Source: Panulirus ornatus
Taxonomy: Eukaryota > Arthropoda > Malacostraca > Decapoda > Palinuridae
DNA length: 64,000 bases
NCBI RefSeq assembly: GCF_036320965.1
Contig: NC_092265.1
Location: forward strand, 6,332,501 to 6,396,500
Reading direction: 5' to 3'
Shown here: positions 48,892-63,733 of the stretch, in pieces
Numbering within the stretch: the first letter of the stretch is position 1
How the letters are laid out: every line of letters begins with the position of its first letter
Notes under the pieces: generated by a model
Seen by the model: the letters and a program-made list of their open reading frames with translations, nothing else
Told to the model about the DNA's origin: nothing
The model's database searches: none
Made by a program: the position numbers and the translations under genes

Positions 48892-49090
48892 ACCAACCAA
48901 CCAACCAACCAACCAACCAACCAACCAACCTACCAACCAATCTACCTACCAACCAACCATTCTACCAACCAACCAACCAACCAACCAACCAACCAACCAA
49001 CCAACCAACCAACCAACCAACCAACCTACCAACAAGCCCACCAACCTACCAACCTACCAACCTAACCCAACCAACCTACCAACCAACCAA
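48892..49090 (+). repeat. (CCAA)n tetranucleotide tract
   Basis: About 195 bp of CCAA with CCTA and TCTA variants. The purest part is 48970-49025. It starts exactly where the dispersed family copy ends. Confidence 0.95.
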
Positions 49091-49386
49091 GTAACCAATC
49101 TCTTTTTCCTACATTCCATTTTCGTATTCCTCGTATTCATCTCTTCTTGTATAATCTCACAATCTAACTCACTCATCACTTATGCTCTCCGTAACCAGTG
49201 AGTGGGATTTATGACAGGAGGAAATGGGTCACGGAGCAGGAATGGTGGTACACAGAGTGAGGGAAGCTGTCTACAAATACAGGTCCTCAGCAGTCCGTCC
49301 TCGACCATCTTCCTATCTCGTCCCTCTTCCTCCATCAACCTAACTCGCCCTTCACCCCCCCCCCCTCTGATTCTTCTTCTCCCTCA

Positions 49387-49388
<2 letters not shown>

Positions 49389-49454
<66 letters not shown>
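49389..49454 (+). repeat. (CT)n microsatellite
   Basis: About 66 bp of CT. A run of C precedes it near 49355-49366. Confidence 0.95.
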
Positions 49455-49458
<4 letters not shown>

Positions 49459-49667
49459 CTGTACACACAATAGGATCGACCTTCCGTCAGGAATGCGGTG
49501 GACAACTCAAACAAAAACATTTCCCGCGCCAAATGTGTCCGGATTCGGGTGACAAGAGGAGCGGCGACCGACGGAGTCCGCGAGTGACAGAATGAGTGGT
49601 GACCTCCTGAAATCCGGCAGACACGTGATTAGTGACTGGGCGATTCGACTGTGAACGACGCATGGTC

Positions 49668-49705
49668 AGTGTGTGTGTGTGTGCGTGTGTGTGTGTGTGT
49701 GTGTG
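49668..49705 (+). repeat. (GT)n microsatellite
   Basis: About 38 bp with one GCGT. Confidence 0.92.
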
Positions 49706-49940
49706 CCATTCGAACGCGGGCGACCGAACAGCGACATAATGACGAAGACCATCCGTACATTCAGTTAAAAGTCGACCGTACGACGATGCTATAATGAAAA
49801 AGCCGGTCACCGAATTCCGTTGCTATAGGTACGGTTACGCTGCTAAATCCGGTTTTGCTTGAAGTTGCAGAACCTGCTTCTGCTTCTACATGTAAAGTTA
49901 ATGCTCCTAATCCGGTCGTAAGGCCATCCTCAAGTGCGAC

Positions 49941-49942
<2 letters not shown>

Positions 49943-50014
<72 letters not shown>
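49943..50014 (+). repeat. (GA)n microsatellite
   Basis: About 72 bp of GA. Confidence 0.95.
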
Positions 50015-50016
<2 letters not shown>

Positions 50017-50273
50017 CTCCTCCCCCCACCTCCTCGACAACTCAAGATACAAACCCAAAAAAATACCCTTCAACGCTGAAATGTTTCGTCCCCCCAAACC
50101 CCCCCGTGTGATGAACCTTCTTAGCGCCGACATCCGGGCGCCTCCGACGGCCTCTCCAATGGCCCCCACGGTCCGGTGTTTTAGCAGCCATTCATCTCCC
50201 GAGCGATAAGCCCACCTTGATATAAAGCAGACTAACTAGGGTGACGTGTGTTCCCGCCCGGATTACACTGCCA

Positions 50274-50275
<2 letters not shown>

Positions 50276-50326
<51 letters not shown>
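50276..50326 (+). repeat. (GT)n microsatellite
   Basis: About 51 bp of GT, about 140 bp from a CG/CA tract in the opposite sense. Confidence 0.94.
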
Positions 50327-50328
<2 letters not shown>

Positions 50329-50453
50329 GGCTGAGAGATGATGATGGTGGGGGGCGCGGGGGAAGGGCACACTCGGGACCCCGTATTCTTGAAAGTCGTC
50401 ATCGGAATGGCTAAGACGTGTGTAACCTAACGATTTACAGAACGTATGACGTT

Positions 50454-50456
50454 GCG

Positions 50457-50501
<45 letters not shown>
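50454..50501 (+). repeat. Compound (CG)n(CA)n tract
   Basis: GCGCGCGCGCGC followed by about 37 bp of CA. Alternating purine-pyrimidine throughout, the sequence type known to adopt Z-DNA. Confidence 0.94.
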
Positions 50502-50503
<2 letters not shown>

Positions 50504-50629
50504 TGGAGCTGGACCGAGAGCCGACCCCTTTTTAGGGCCGCAAGGAGAAATGTTTACTGCAGTCCTCCAGTGTGCGTGACTGGCTACCCCTTCTTTGCTG
50601 CACGTCAGTTGTGGGTAGATGTGAGGTTT

Positions 50630-50767
50630 CTGTCGTCCTCGAAGCGAGATTTCTGTTGTCCTCGAGGCGAGATTTCTGTTGTCCTCGATGCGAGGTTTCT
50701 GTTGTCCTCGAGGCGAGACTTCTGTTGTCCTCGAGGCGAGACTGCTGTTGTCCTCGAGGCGAGATAT
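50630..50767 (+). repeat. 23-bp minisatellite, 6 copies
   Basis: CTGTTGTCCTCGAGGCGAGA (CTGTCG in copy 1) starts units at 50630, 50653, 50676, 50699, 50722 and 50745 with no indels. Each unit contains the palindrome CCTCGAGG or a one-base variant. Confidence 0.96.
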
Positions 50768-50975
50768 ATAATCAAAGGAGCTGTGCTCGGTACCGAGGTG
50801 AGGTAATTGCAAAGTTGCGATGTGGACTGGCGAAGCCAATGAACGTAAGTGTTGTCTGAGGACGTATCCTGTAAACTCAGGTACGTGCGTAACCAGCATT
50901 CACCACCAGGTCATCCCAGGTCACCCAGGCCCCAAGGGGGAAATTAATCCACAGACATATAAGAACTACTTTAAC

Positions 50976-50978
<3 letters not shown>

Positions 50979-51074
<96 letters not shown>

Positions 51075-51099
51075 CTATCTATCTATATATCTATCTATC

Positions 51100-51130
<31 letters not shown>

Positions 51131-51131
51131 C
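50979..51131 (+). repeat. Compound (CT)n(ATCT)n tract
   Basis: CT to 51046, then ATCT units to 51131 with CTCTATCT slips. Confidence 0.95.
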
Positions 51132-51264
51132 TCCCATGGCTCGCGTTACCTCACAACCACCAGTGGTCATGATGCAGACATACGGCCTTTCTGTGAAGGC
51201 CAAACGTGGCCTAGCCTTTAATGTACAAGGTCGCGTCGCGCATGACTGCGGAAAATAGCGCTCG

Positions 51265-51267
<3 letters not shown>

Positions 51268-51332
<65 letters not shown>
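51268..51332 (+). repeat. (GA)n microsatellite
   Basis: About 65 bp of GA, inverted relative to the CT tract about 220 bp upstream. Confidence 0.95.
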
Positions 51333-51333
<1 letters not shown>

Positions 51334-51754
51334 GTCAACCAGCGGTGCAACTGCTTAATTCTAATTACAATGCAAATGGCCGGCGAGTCTGGCATCCATT
51401 ATAAACCTAACATCACATTCGCTCATGCATTATCTCAGATCGTCCGAACTGGGAGATTTCAACCTGCATATCTACCGCTATCAAATCCTGCAGGTGTAGT
51501 TACAATTGGTAATCACAATTCCCTTCATACCACATATCTATATCTAGTAATACATCTTCCCGACCGTACACAAAAAGACTTGCCTTTAAGCCAATGTATA
51601 TCAGTTCTCAATACCTCGTGTTATACCCGCTCCCTTAACCCAGCCTTTTAACCCCATCAAGTAACATAACAGAAATAATAACTTGCTGTGTACGCTCAAA
51701 CATCGGAAAAAAAAAAAAAGGATTCTAAAAAAAGAAATACCTGTTTCTTTCACC

Positions 51755-52020
51755 CCAATGGAGATGGCCTGGAGAGATCTGTCCCTTTAATTCTTGAGAG
51801 AAGGTACAAAAAATAAGGCCAAAAATGCCTTTCCATTCAAGCCCTGGGCAACAGTACAGGAATACTTGTCCCTTTTAACCCTAGGAGATGGTACAAAAAT
51901 ACTTGCCCTATGACATGACTTTAAACCAAGGGGAAATGGTACATACATGCGTCTCCCTTTATGATCTGGGAGATGGTAGAGAAATACGAGTCTCCTCAGT
52001 TCCTTGGAGATACTATAGAT
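51755..52020 (+). repeat. Strongly diverged repeat, about 55-60-bp units
   Basis: The words GGAGATGG (or GGGAGATGGT), TACAAAAATACTTG and CTTTTAACCC-like recur in order about five times. Individual units are hard to align by eye. Confidence 0.6.
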
Positions 52021-52386
52021 ACTGTATCCTCTGAGATCCTCCTCCTCAACTACCCCACTAAGGCCCCCTTCAACTACTCCTCACCCCAACGTCCACCTCT
52101 ACCCGACCCCTTCCCTCACGTGCTGGGTCTGGGGCACATCCTGCAGGACGCCACTTTAAGGATTATTGATATATTGGGACTATAGGATTAGATTCGGGAT
52201 TTAGCAGAGAGGATCCTTCAAAGGACTTGCCGCTCGGATTCTCCAAGGGCTTCCACCGTCGCATTTTCTCTACGGCTTGAGATCTGGGACTGCTCGAGCT
52301 GAAGAGGGTTGGATGGTCTTTCAAGAACACATGACATTAAAGAGGCTGACGGGGAAAATGGAGTTGAAAACCTGCAATGCAAAATA

Positions 52387-52390
<4 letters not shown>

Positions 52391-52465
<75 letters not shown>
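52391..52465 (+). repeat. (CT)n microsatellite
   Basis: About 75 bp of CT. Confidence 0.95.
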
Positions 52466-52469
<4 letters not shown>

Positions 52470-52838
52470 CCATCCTGGGTGAGTGGAGTGCAGGACAAGG
52501 AAAAATAAAAAAGGGTTTTTAACCAGATACCCACAGTTGTCTGTAGACCTGACTTTTAAGGATAGACAGGTTAAAGGAGGAGGAGGAATAAGGTTATAGA
52601 AAGAGGGGAATATACATATATAACCTGATGATTATAATTCAGAACCATAAACATCGGGGAAAAGCTGAATATCAAAGCAACTAGTTGAAGCAACGCCTGA
52701 TTTGCGAACTCCAAACATTAATCAGTGGTATGATTATGTATTCATTTCAGTGGAAATCCGTACGTTGTTCCATGCTACAATGAAGTTTACTGAAAGACGA
52801 GACATGAGGGGTTATAAATTCCTCACCTCGGATAAAAG

Positions 52839-52840
<2 letters not shown>

Positions 52841-52909
<69 letters not shown>
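52841..52909 (+). repeat. (AT)n microsatellite
   Basis: About 69 bp of AT. Confidence 0.95.
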
Positions 52910-52911
<2 letters not shown>

Positions 52912-54376
52912 GATACCTACCTTTTCAAATCATGATACCTTTTACCAAGTGGCCAACGTAGCGTTTTAACACACTTAGGGAGTACTAGGCCTCGTAATAG
53001 GTGTCACTTGAACCAGCACCGCAACCCTTGGTCGTAAATTGAAACGTCTACATGAAACTCTCATCATACTTTAAACAACCGTTTCCAAGCATCTAAAAAA
53101 CATATGAATGTCACCTATACTCACAGCTTTTGCCTGTTATGTCCATAAAAGAAGTTTTAACCCGGGACTTAATCAGACTCATAGCACGAAGAAAAATCCT
53201 TCTTTGGTTGTGGAACTTATGACCTGTTTTTTTCAAGCCTTTTCAAGCAATATTTCCACTCATTATCATCTCACTTTACCGCAATACAGGCGACATAAGC
53301 GTTCAATGCAACACCCTCAAACTTAGATATTTACATTAAACGTTTGCAAATTATATTCTCATTCCAAAAGAAAATATTCCAAAAGGAACGACTCGTACAT
53401 CATGATTATTCTTAAACGATGAAGAAGAGAGAGGTCTTTCCCCCCATCCCTCACACTCGCTTTGATAGACGCAAGGCAATACTGCAAATTTCTCACAACA
53501 CGAACCAATATGGTCAGTGTGTGGGACCACCATCTCACCAACGCCCGACAGCTGTCTGCACCGTCAAAACAATTGCCAACATTATTAGCACTAGGGTTTA
53601 ATCCCTCTCAAGGACGGCGATACCATCTAATCCTTTCAAATCTAATGCACTGATATCCTCGTACGTGAAATGTAGAGCGTGACATCCTCAGCTGCACAGA
53701 CCACAGTGCTAATCTGTCAGGCAGTTTGGAATGGCTTCCCTGAAGAGCGGAGGATAGAAAAAAAAATCTCTACATATATACATATATAGATCTAACCTCA
53801 GGGTATACTAAGACATTTCGGGTATATACAGGAACAGCTTCTCCTCCCTGCAGCAGACGGTGCAACAATATCCCAGCCAAAGTGAAGACCTCAAGGGGCC
53901 TTAGCGTTGGTTGGGGACATGCGCCGCCGAGTGGCGGAGCACATGGGTAATCCCGTAATTGGCGACCCGATTGTGCCCGACAAGTCAAGAAGCCAACCGG
54001 AAAAGCCTCTTTGTTGGGAAACTGAGACGAGGGATGTGAAGGTGCTTAGGGGAGGGCGGTAAGGGAGGTGGTGTGGCGCTGGCTGCGTTACCTCTGAGGG
54101 AGCTAATCCCAGCCAACCGACGAGGGAGCAGAAGGGTCTGGCTACGTCAAAAGGTAAGATGTGAGAGAGAGGGAGAGAAAGGAGAGTAGGTACCAACAAC
54201 GGTTAGCAAAGAAGGTCAGGAAGAGACAAAGGGGCCACAAGAGAGGAGAAATACTTGTCGAATCTTATAACAAGAAGTCGTAGGCAGCAGCAGCAGCAGC
54301 AGCTGTTGACATTCACGTTCCTGTTATAAGGCTGAAAAAAAGAGTCAGCGAGTTTCACTGATGATCAACAATATCG
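52910..54376. other. Non-coding stretch, nothing recognised
   Basis: Unique DNA with a (CAG)n run near 54285-54303. Open frames are short and featureless. Confidence 0.45.
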
Positions 54377-54490
54377 GCTGTTATCAGCCACATCCGTTAT
54401 CAGCCACGCCCGTTATCAGCCACGCCCGTTATCAGCCACACCCGTTATCAGCCACATACGTTATCAGCCACACCCCATCAGCCACAACCC
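54377..54490 (+). repeat. 16-bp minisatellite, about 7 copies
   Basis: CGTTATCAGCCACGCC, with CACATC, CACACC and CACATA variants, recurs every 16 bp to about 54472 and then decays into CATCAGCCACAACC. Confidence 0.94.
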
Positions 54491-54689
54491 GGTTATATCA
54501 GTATCAATACAGCCACACCCCGGTCATACCAGTACCAAAATCTTCACACTACGTGAGAAGCACGGAAGACGGACGCAGGCTTCCCCTCCTACTGTCTTCA
54601 CACCACAAAGTACAATCTGCTCTCCATCCTATGAAGGGGTTCCTACAGGCGTAAAGCAGTAGCTCAGTAAAGCCAAAAAGACTTTGTTT

Positions 54690-54691
<2 letters not shown>

Positions 54692-54723
<32 letters not shown>
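54692..54723 (+). repeat. (GT)n microsatellite
   Basis: About 32 bp of GT. Confidence 0.92.
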
Positions 54724-54724
<1 letters not shown>

Positions 54725-55578
54725 TCGTGGCGCGGGCCAGGTCACGTGCCTTCACCAAGACGCGCGTCGCGCGCTGCGTTGAGTGATGTACGTACCATTA
54801 CGACGGTGAACTGCTTTCTATTTACATCCTGTCGCCTTTCGTGTGTGGTTATCATAGCCAAGGGTCGTACCGTCGAGTTCAAGGGGATGAACTGCCCGTG
54901 CGAGCGAACAACACGATGATGGTGGAACGAGTGAGCTGGGTGAGGACGTGTTCAGATCGAGCACATGTTCAAAGCTGAGAACGTCACTCTAAACACACAT
55001 GATGAACATGTCTCGACTATCCTGTTCATAGTGAACACATGGCCACGGGGAGTATGACGATGCAGTCAGTAACAGCACGCGACCACACCCGAGCTGTGGC
55101 CAGGATGAACTCACTACCTGTGTGAGCATATGTGAGCATTGTACATTATCAAACACGTCAGTATTAGGAACACGTCCCCTGGACGATCTCTCTCAGTCAG
55201 CTCGCACACGTGCCCTTATATAAGCAGATATCCAACACAGGCACGTGAGCTAGTAAGGAGAGACGCATTGAAATGTTAACCTAAATATACTAATGTTAAT
55301 TATTCATAACATGGATGAATTTTGACGTTATTCTGTTTATCTATTCTAAGTGAAAATATTCCATTCATGACCAACATACAATGTTTACTTACAGTCGGCA
55401 AATTTGTGTGCGTGAATTTACAAAATAACTGTTTATGTTTACATCTTTTCCATTTCAAAGTTTCGGATCTGAATATTCAAATCCCCTGAATACGTGAGAT
55501 TTCTCATGAATAGTGTTTTATTCGATCAAAGAGGAAGTTATAATCACAATGCCATGAGCGGAACCACAGGTAGGCCTA

Positions 55579-55579
<1 letters not shown>
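54724..55579. other. Non-coding stretch, nothing recognised
   Basis: Unique DNA. GAACACATG/GAACATGT words recur near 54945-55040 without a period. Confidence 0.42.

Positions 55580-55611
<32 letters not shown>
55580..55611 (+). repeat. (CA)n microsatellite
   Basis: About 32 bp of CA. Confidence 0.92.
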
Positions 55612-55614
<3 letters not shown>

Positions 55615-55868
55615 CACAGAGCACCAAAGCCTCTCTTGTCGTTTATATCAACACCGAGTATTTTGACAAGATCCTTGGATGATTGTGCCGCCACAAACAC
55701 GTGGGGGATATCGACCCCTAAAAATAACCAAAACAGACTCTCCAGGAGGGAGGGAGTGGGTGGTGTTGATACAGGAAACCTTGCTTATTATCTCACACAG
55801 ACACGGGCCTAAGGAAAATAAACCTACCTTTTATCATCAGTGTCTGGAGGTAGGCCCTCGCCGCCCCC

Positions 55869-55870
<2 letters not shown>

Positions 55871-55930
<60 letters not shown>
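55871..55930 (+). repeat. (CT)n microsatellite
   Basis: About 60 bp of CT. Confidence 0.95.
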
Positions 55931-55934
<4 letters not shown>

Positions 55935-57209
55935 ACCACCTCCTCTATCTACTCGCACCCTCCTGCCCTACAGTAGCGAGGTGACCTGGATGGCGCGGAG
56001 GGGAGATGGCCCTACACAATAGACAATAGGTGTCCCACCGCTGGGTCCTCGGCCGCTTGTTCTATTGTGGGTCACTCTTGAGGCCTCCTCCGCTACCTAG
56101 GCCTGCTCTGGGGATTTCAACTAGGACAAGAATGTGATCAGAGGAGCTCCTCCTCCTCCTCTTCAGGTACTTAGGCCCGAGGACCTCCAGAAGCGATGGT
56201 TCCAGGTCAGAGTGTTATTCTTCGTAGCATACGAAAGGCGAGGTGTGTGTGTGTGTGTGCTCTTCCAATGTAGTATATACAACCACGTTTTCTGTAGCTT
56301 ATTTGCCTAGGAATTAACAGTCTCATGAGCTGAATATCACTCCCCCTTACAGCAATGTGCTCGTATAACGTCATATGTCTAATTTTCGCATCACATGCGG
56401 ATTTTAGTCCAGTACTTGGTTCAGTGGTTTGCATTAGCCTCTTGCGACCTTCTCCTACCTCCAGCTTTATAGATATTACACCCTCTCCATCTGAAAAGTC
56501 TGAGGTACATTTTGATTGTTAGGATAATGAATGAGGATGAATGTCAGTATCTTTCGTCTGCACAACGTATGATTGCAACGTTCGGTCGATGCTTACTCCC
56601 AACCACTCAGGTCCTCCTTCGAGAATGGCGAGACCTACGACTGAAGATAACACTAAGTGCCGCCAGAGATAAGGTGAGGAAGGCCCCTGTGAAGTGCAGA
56701 CAACTTCACACTCCTCAAACAGCTCTCTACAGAGACACCTCTACAGTATATGGGCGCTGCCATTCTCCTCATACCGCTGATAATCATCCCAATGAAGAAA
56801 GGATGAGTGGATAGAGATATCAAAGGGATTATCCTGCAATAAAACTCTGCAGGTTATTACAATAACTCTTAAACATCTTCATGTATACAAAATCAGAGCG
56901 ACGTCTCGACTGATAAAAAGGACAATTCACTGTTATAAAGTAACTTGGGAAATAAGTGAAAGTCAGATTAGACAGAACGTTTCACTGTTCGAATTTTCTA
57001 ATAAGATGAAATAAAAGATCATAAAGTTTCTTCTTAACTCAGTCTAAAATATCAACCTCCTTGGGCCTTTCTCAAACTAGGATTTCTGTCGCGTAAATCA
57101 AATGTGTTTTTGAACCACACATTGATCTACACGTTGTATGATACATGTCATCTTGAGTTGCTATAGTATTTTCCTGGCAGTCTCTCTGGAGTCTTTTCTG
57201 TGCACCTCC
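55931..57209. other. Non-coding stretch, nothing recognised
   Basis: A 100-codon + frame at 56512-56814 has no recognised motif. A short GT run lies at 56242-56259. Confidence 0.42.
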
Positions 57210-57395
57210 TTAACCACTTCTCGTCCTCTACCCTCCGTGTGTCTCTCCTGAGCACCACCTTAATCACTTTTCGTCCTCCACCCTCCCTGTGTCTCTCCTG
57301 AGCACACCTTAATCACTTCTCGTCCTCCACCCTTCCTGTGTCTCTCCTGAGCACCACCTTAATCACTTCTCGTCCTCCACCTTCCCCGTCCCTCG
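57210..57395 (+). repeat. 50-bp minisatellite, 4 copies
   Basis: TTAATCACTTCTCGTCCTCC (TTAACC in copy 1) starts units at 57210, 57260, 57309 and 57359. Units also contain GTGTCTCTCCTGAGCAC. Pyrimidine-rich on the + strand. Confidence 0.94.
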
Positions 57396-57859
57396 TTGCT
57401 CGGCCCTCCCTCAACCCAGTAGTCAGAGGAGAGGAACTCTTCATCATGACCTCCATTATTCACCCTTCATTCTTCTCCGTCTCCTCGATCGTGATTGTTG
57501 TCCCAGCCTCCTTTCACGGTCGGCAGGTCATGCCGGGTCACACGGGTGGCAGAAGAGGATTGGTAGGTTCTTGGTGGTGGTAAGGTAAGATGCACAGCGT
57601 CCGAGGTCAACCGAGGCCATTGTGCTCAGGTCAAGCATGATGAGGTTGGGGTCAGAGTTCATTGTTGGTCCATCATACCTGCCTTCTCCTTTCCCTCCCC
57701 CTTGACCAGTGAGGGAGAGAAGTAGGAGCATTGTACCAGCAGGAACAACCCGGGGAAGACAGAGGAACCAGGTGAGAATCCGGTTAGCGCCCCGTGTCAT
57801 GGTGGCCTTGCTAGACGACCACTGTCCAGGAGGAGATCTTACATACCTCCATCACCAGG

Positions 57860-59209
<1,350 letters not shown>

Positions 59210-59540
59210 AGTTTAGTCACTGCACTTCAAAAATACAAAGTTGTAATAGAAAAGGTTCAGAGGAAGGCAACAAAGATGGTACAAGCGAGAGGTTTGAGGC
59301 CATGGAAATGAGAAGGGTAAGGGGAGAGTTGATCACAACTTTTAAGATTTTGTACCGGTGTGATGAAAACTGTTCTTCGAAAGATACACAGACAAGAGCA
59401 ATCAAGAGACCATAACACAAAACTAACCAAGAAACTCACTAGGAAAGATGCAATGAATGATTTTATGATCGTAGAGAAGTAGATGATTGAGTGAGGACAC
59501 TGTGAACGCTGAGAGTAGACAGACAGTTTGAATCGTTGTA
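59210..59540 (+). mobile_element. Decayed non-LTR retrotransposon, C-terminal part of RT
   Basis: At 59240 one frame reads VIEKVQRKATKMVQ, matching the conserved ERVQRRATKLI-type motif after the RT palm. From 59307 a shifted frame reads MRRVRGELITTFKILYR, matching the EKRRLRGDLIETFKIL motif. Further on come RDHNTKLTKKLTRKDA and LSEDTVNAESRQ, matching the usual RGHxxKL and LPxEVVNAxS ends. At least two frame changes and several stops show a dead copy. It covers the 3' portion of a CR1/Jockey-like element, complementary to the fragment at 6.3-6.9 kb. Whether both come from one family is not determined. Confidence 0.78.
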
Positions 59541-59602
59541 TGAGAGCAGAATACGTTCAAGATACGGAGCATAAAAGTCCCTTTCCGTACCGTGCTAATA
59601 GG

Positions 59603-59605
<3 letters not shown>

Positions 59606-59697
<92 letters not shown>
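59606..59697 (+). repeat. Compound (CT)n(CA)n tract
   Basis: CT to 59683, then about 14 bp of CA. Confidence 0.95.
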
Positions 59698-60931
<1,234 letters not shown>

Positions 60932-62642
60932 AAAACACAAATACACCAAAAATCACTTTACCACTACGTGAATCATTATGTCACATTAGGCATCCTTCCT
61001 TACACTCATTAGAAACAGAAACCCCCTCAAGACTCCTTACATGAAGGGGCTGAACACTCTCAGGCATCAACCCTGATGTTTCATCGCTTAAAACATGACA
61101 TCAATGAACTGGGTTTTGCACAGTGTGGCTTGGAGGTCCTGCGTCTGTGTTCGGTCTGTGTACATCACCATCATCATCTCATACACATATGATGCCCGCC
61201 TCGCTGCCACAGGTTTTTCTCTGCCGGGCGTATGATGATATATATATATATACCTTTCCCCTGAGAGCCTCCCAGGTATTCTGCTCTTGTCATTAACGTC
61301 TTTTATTTCCCTGCAGCCCAGACAACCGCGGTTAAGACCGCCTGTATACAATATTTAGGCCTCGTCTCTACCACATTACATCTCTCCATCATTTTCTGTT
61401 TTTTTTCTCTCAAAAAAAGGAAGGAGGCCATTTATTTGGGAAATTCTCATAGCCTGTACAAACATTCCTAAAAATAGAGACGTCCCCCCAAAATCGTCTC
61501 GACCTTTTGTCATTTTCGTTTTCGTTTTGTTGCCTGTCGCCGCTCCATCAGGGGGGAATGTACATAGCCATTCAGTTCTTCTTTAGTCTGGGTAGGTAGT
61601 GGGGATGGGGTGGTGCTGGCTGGCTGGCGCTCCCACACAATGCCACACTCAAGATCGAGTTCTTACTGGGTCTGGGTAAAAAGGAACCCAGAGAATCGTG
61701 CCTGCGCTGCATATCTCTCGGCTTATTTACCGAACAATGCGGACACTTAACTGTGGTATTTCATGATCTCGTGTTACACACGCACCTCTCACAGTACGTG
61801 GAGTAACGGCTGTGATGAACCCCCCTGGACATGAAGTGATTCTAATTCAAATAATCACCTCGTGAACTCGAGGGAAAGCATGATAATGCCTTCCTTACGT
61901 GAAGGTACTTAGAAATGGATCCCTAGAATCAATTACTTTCACGAAGACTAAAAGTAAATATACGTCATTCTATTCCAAGTATAAACATTATCCTATCATA
62001 AGTATACATGGTAGAAAAAAAAAGAAAAATCATTCGTCTTTGTCGCTATGTCACACTTTCAAAACATCTTTTTTTCATATTGGTGTCACAGAAACCACCC
62101 ATTTTGCTCTGGACTTATAAGTCCCATTCATCACTGTTAAGAAGAAGTGACACTTGTGAGTATTATACAAGTTCTGGTGGGCGTCATTCACACACCTTGT
62201 GCCATTCAACCTCATTTACGCAGTCCATACATGAATGCATGACGGTAAATACGGTGTGCAATTAGCAAACAGCGTAGTTAAATAAGCCGTTACATGGGAA
62301 CACTTCCCGTAACCTTCAGCAAAAGGCCTTGTCATATGGTAATATTTTTGTGACCCTCACTAGCCATGATAGGTTAACCGTTCACATTAATATCTATTTT
62401 TGACGGAGCTGACAAGCAGAATTGAGGAAACTGTTCAGTGTTGTAATGCCACAGGCATGGTCGTTCAACATTACTTCCTCCATGCAATCTAGTTTTTCCT
62501 GGTCGTTTTAATGTCTTCCTAAAATACACTTCTATTTTTTTGATTTTTCAGTCAGTTCTTGTTACTTCATGAAATGTCTTGACCTGCCTCTTTTCCAGTA
62601 CCGCCAACAAAGTAAATGACGCTTTTGCTATCTACTTATACA

Positions 62643-62647
<5 letters not shown>
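60932..62647. other. Non-coding stretch, nothing recognised
   Basis: Unique AT-rich DNA with a short AT run at 61238-61252. No gene or array seen. Confidence 0.45.

Positions 62648-62719
<72 letters not shown>
62648..62719 (+). repeat. (AT)n microsatellite
   Basis: About 72 bp of AT. Confidence 0.95.
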
Positions 62720-62720
<1 letters not shown>

Positions 62721-62772
62721 TGGTGTCAAAATCCTGGTATAATATACGAGATCAGTTTCCTGTGTTGCACAC

Positions 62773-62773
<1 letters not shown>

Positions 62774-62839
<66 letters not shown>
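62774..62839 (+). repeat. (CT)n microsatellite
   Basis: About 66 bp of CT, about 55 bp after the AT tract. Confidence 0.95.
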
Positions 62840-62842
<3 letters not shown>

Positions 62843-62868
62843 GAAGGAGAAAACAAGTGCGGGCCCGA

Positions 62869-62869
<1 letters not shown>

Positions 62870-62911
<42 letters not shown>
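62870..62911 (+). repeat. (GT)n microsatellite
   Basis: About 42 bp of GT. Confidence 0.93.
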
Positions 62912-62929
62912 CCCCTACAGAGTGAGTAT

Positions 62930-63028
62930 ATACCTCCAAAATGAACGATCGCTCCAAAGCGTGCGTGATCCCTCCAAAGTGCGTGACCTCCCCTGCAAGG
63001 TGCGTCGACCTCTCTATTGTGCGATTCA

Positions 63029-63068
<40 letters not shown>

Positions 63069-63140
63069 TACCCTTGTGGTAGAGTGCGTGACCTCTGCAC
63101 AGCGTGTGATCATCTCTCCCAAAAGTGCGTGATCGCTTGG
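62930..63140 (+). repeat. Degenerate GTGCGTGAYC repeat with nested (GT)n
   Basis: CCTCCAAAGTGCGTGATC and variants (AAGCGTGCGTGATC, AAGGTGCGTCGACC, AGAGTGCGTGACC) recur roughly every 21 bp. A 37-bp GT run at 63031-63067 replaces one unit's GTGCGTG part. Confidence 0.75.
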
Positions 63141-63584
63141 ACAGGAGGACCCGAAGAGGGAAGAGGAGGGGCGCGGGCGCGGGGATGGGTTCCTTTGTCA
63201 GCCACAGGGCCCGTGTATCAGTTACCTCGGCCAGGGATGATACATGTGGGAAATCATTACTATCGACGCGTCTCGCTGGATCACGTGTCGCACCCCGCCC
63301 GCACCACGACCCCCTCCTCGCGATAGATATAGGCTTGAGGGGTCCCTGATGATCAGGTGAGCTATGGGGGCACGTTGGGGAGGTGGAGGAGGAGAGGGGC
63401 AAAGGGAGGAAAGAGGGGGTGAGGGAGTAAAGGGAAACGAAAGGTAGAGTGAAACGTGGGGAGAGGAAGACGACAGGTGGCTATAGGCGTGCTTTCGTGT
63501 GGCTAACCAGGACGAGGAAGGTATATGTGAGTGATACAGTGAACGTGCCTGTGAAATGAAGGTTAAATATATTTATACATATAT

Positions 63585-63680
63585 ACTCCGACGGTAGGAT
63601 TTGAACCGCTGTCACTTGTGTGGTAGTTGGGTATGGACTCTGTAGACTAGCTGTTAACATAAACCGCTTCCAAACAAGAG
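63585..63680 (-). mobile_element. tRNA-related SINE-like copy 4
   Basis: Minus strand: GCGGTTCAAATCCTACCGTC carries the B-box form GGTTCAAATCC (63607-63597). Upstream lies GTTAACAGCTAGTC, a weak A-box candidate. An AT-rich segment follows on the 3' side. Only the B box is strong, so this could also be a decayed tRNA. Confidence 0.45.
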
Positions 63681-63731
63681 GCAGCTGTACGTATCCTTCC
63701 GTCGGAAGACAATGTATGATATATATTCAGC

Positions 63732-63733
<2 letters not shown>

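Noticed and set aside
48892..49090. CCAA/CCTA tract considered as telomere-like DNA.
   Set aside because: The arthropod telomere repeat is TTAGG/CCTAA; here the unit is CCAA with scattered CCTA variants.
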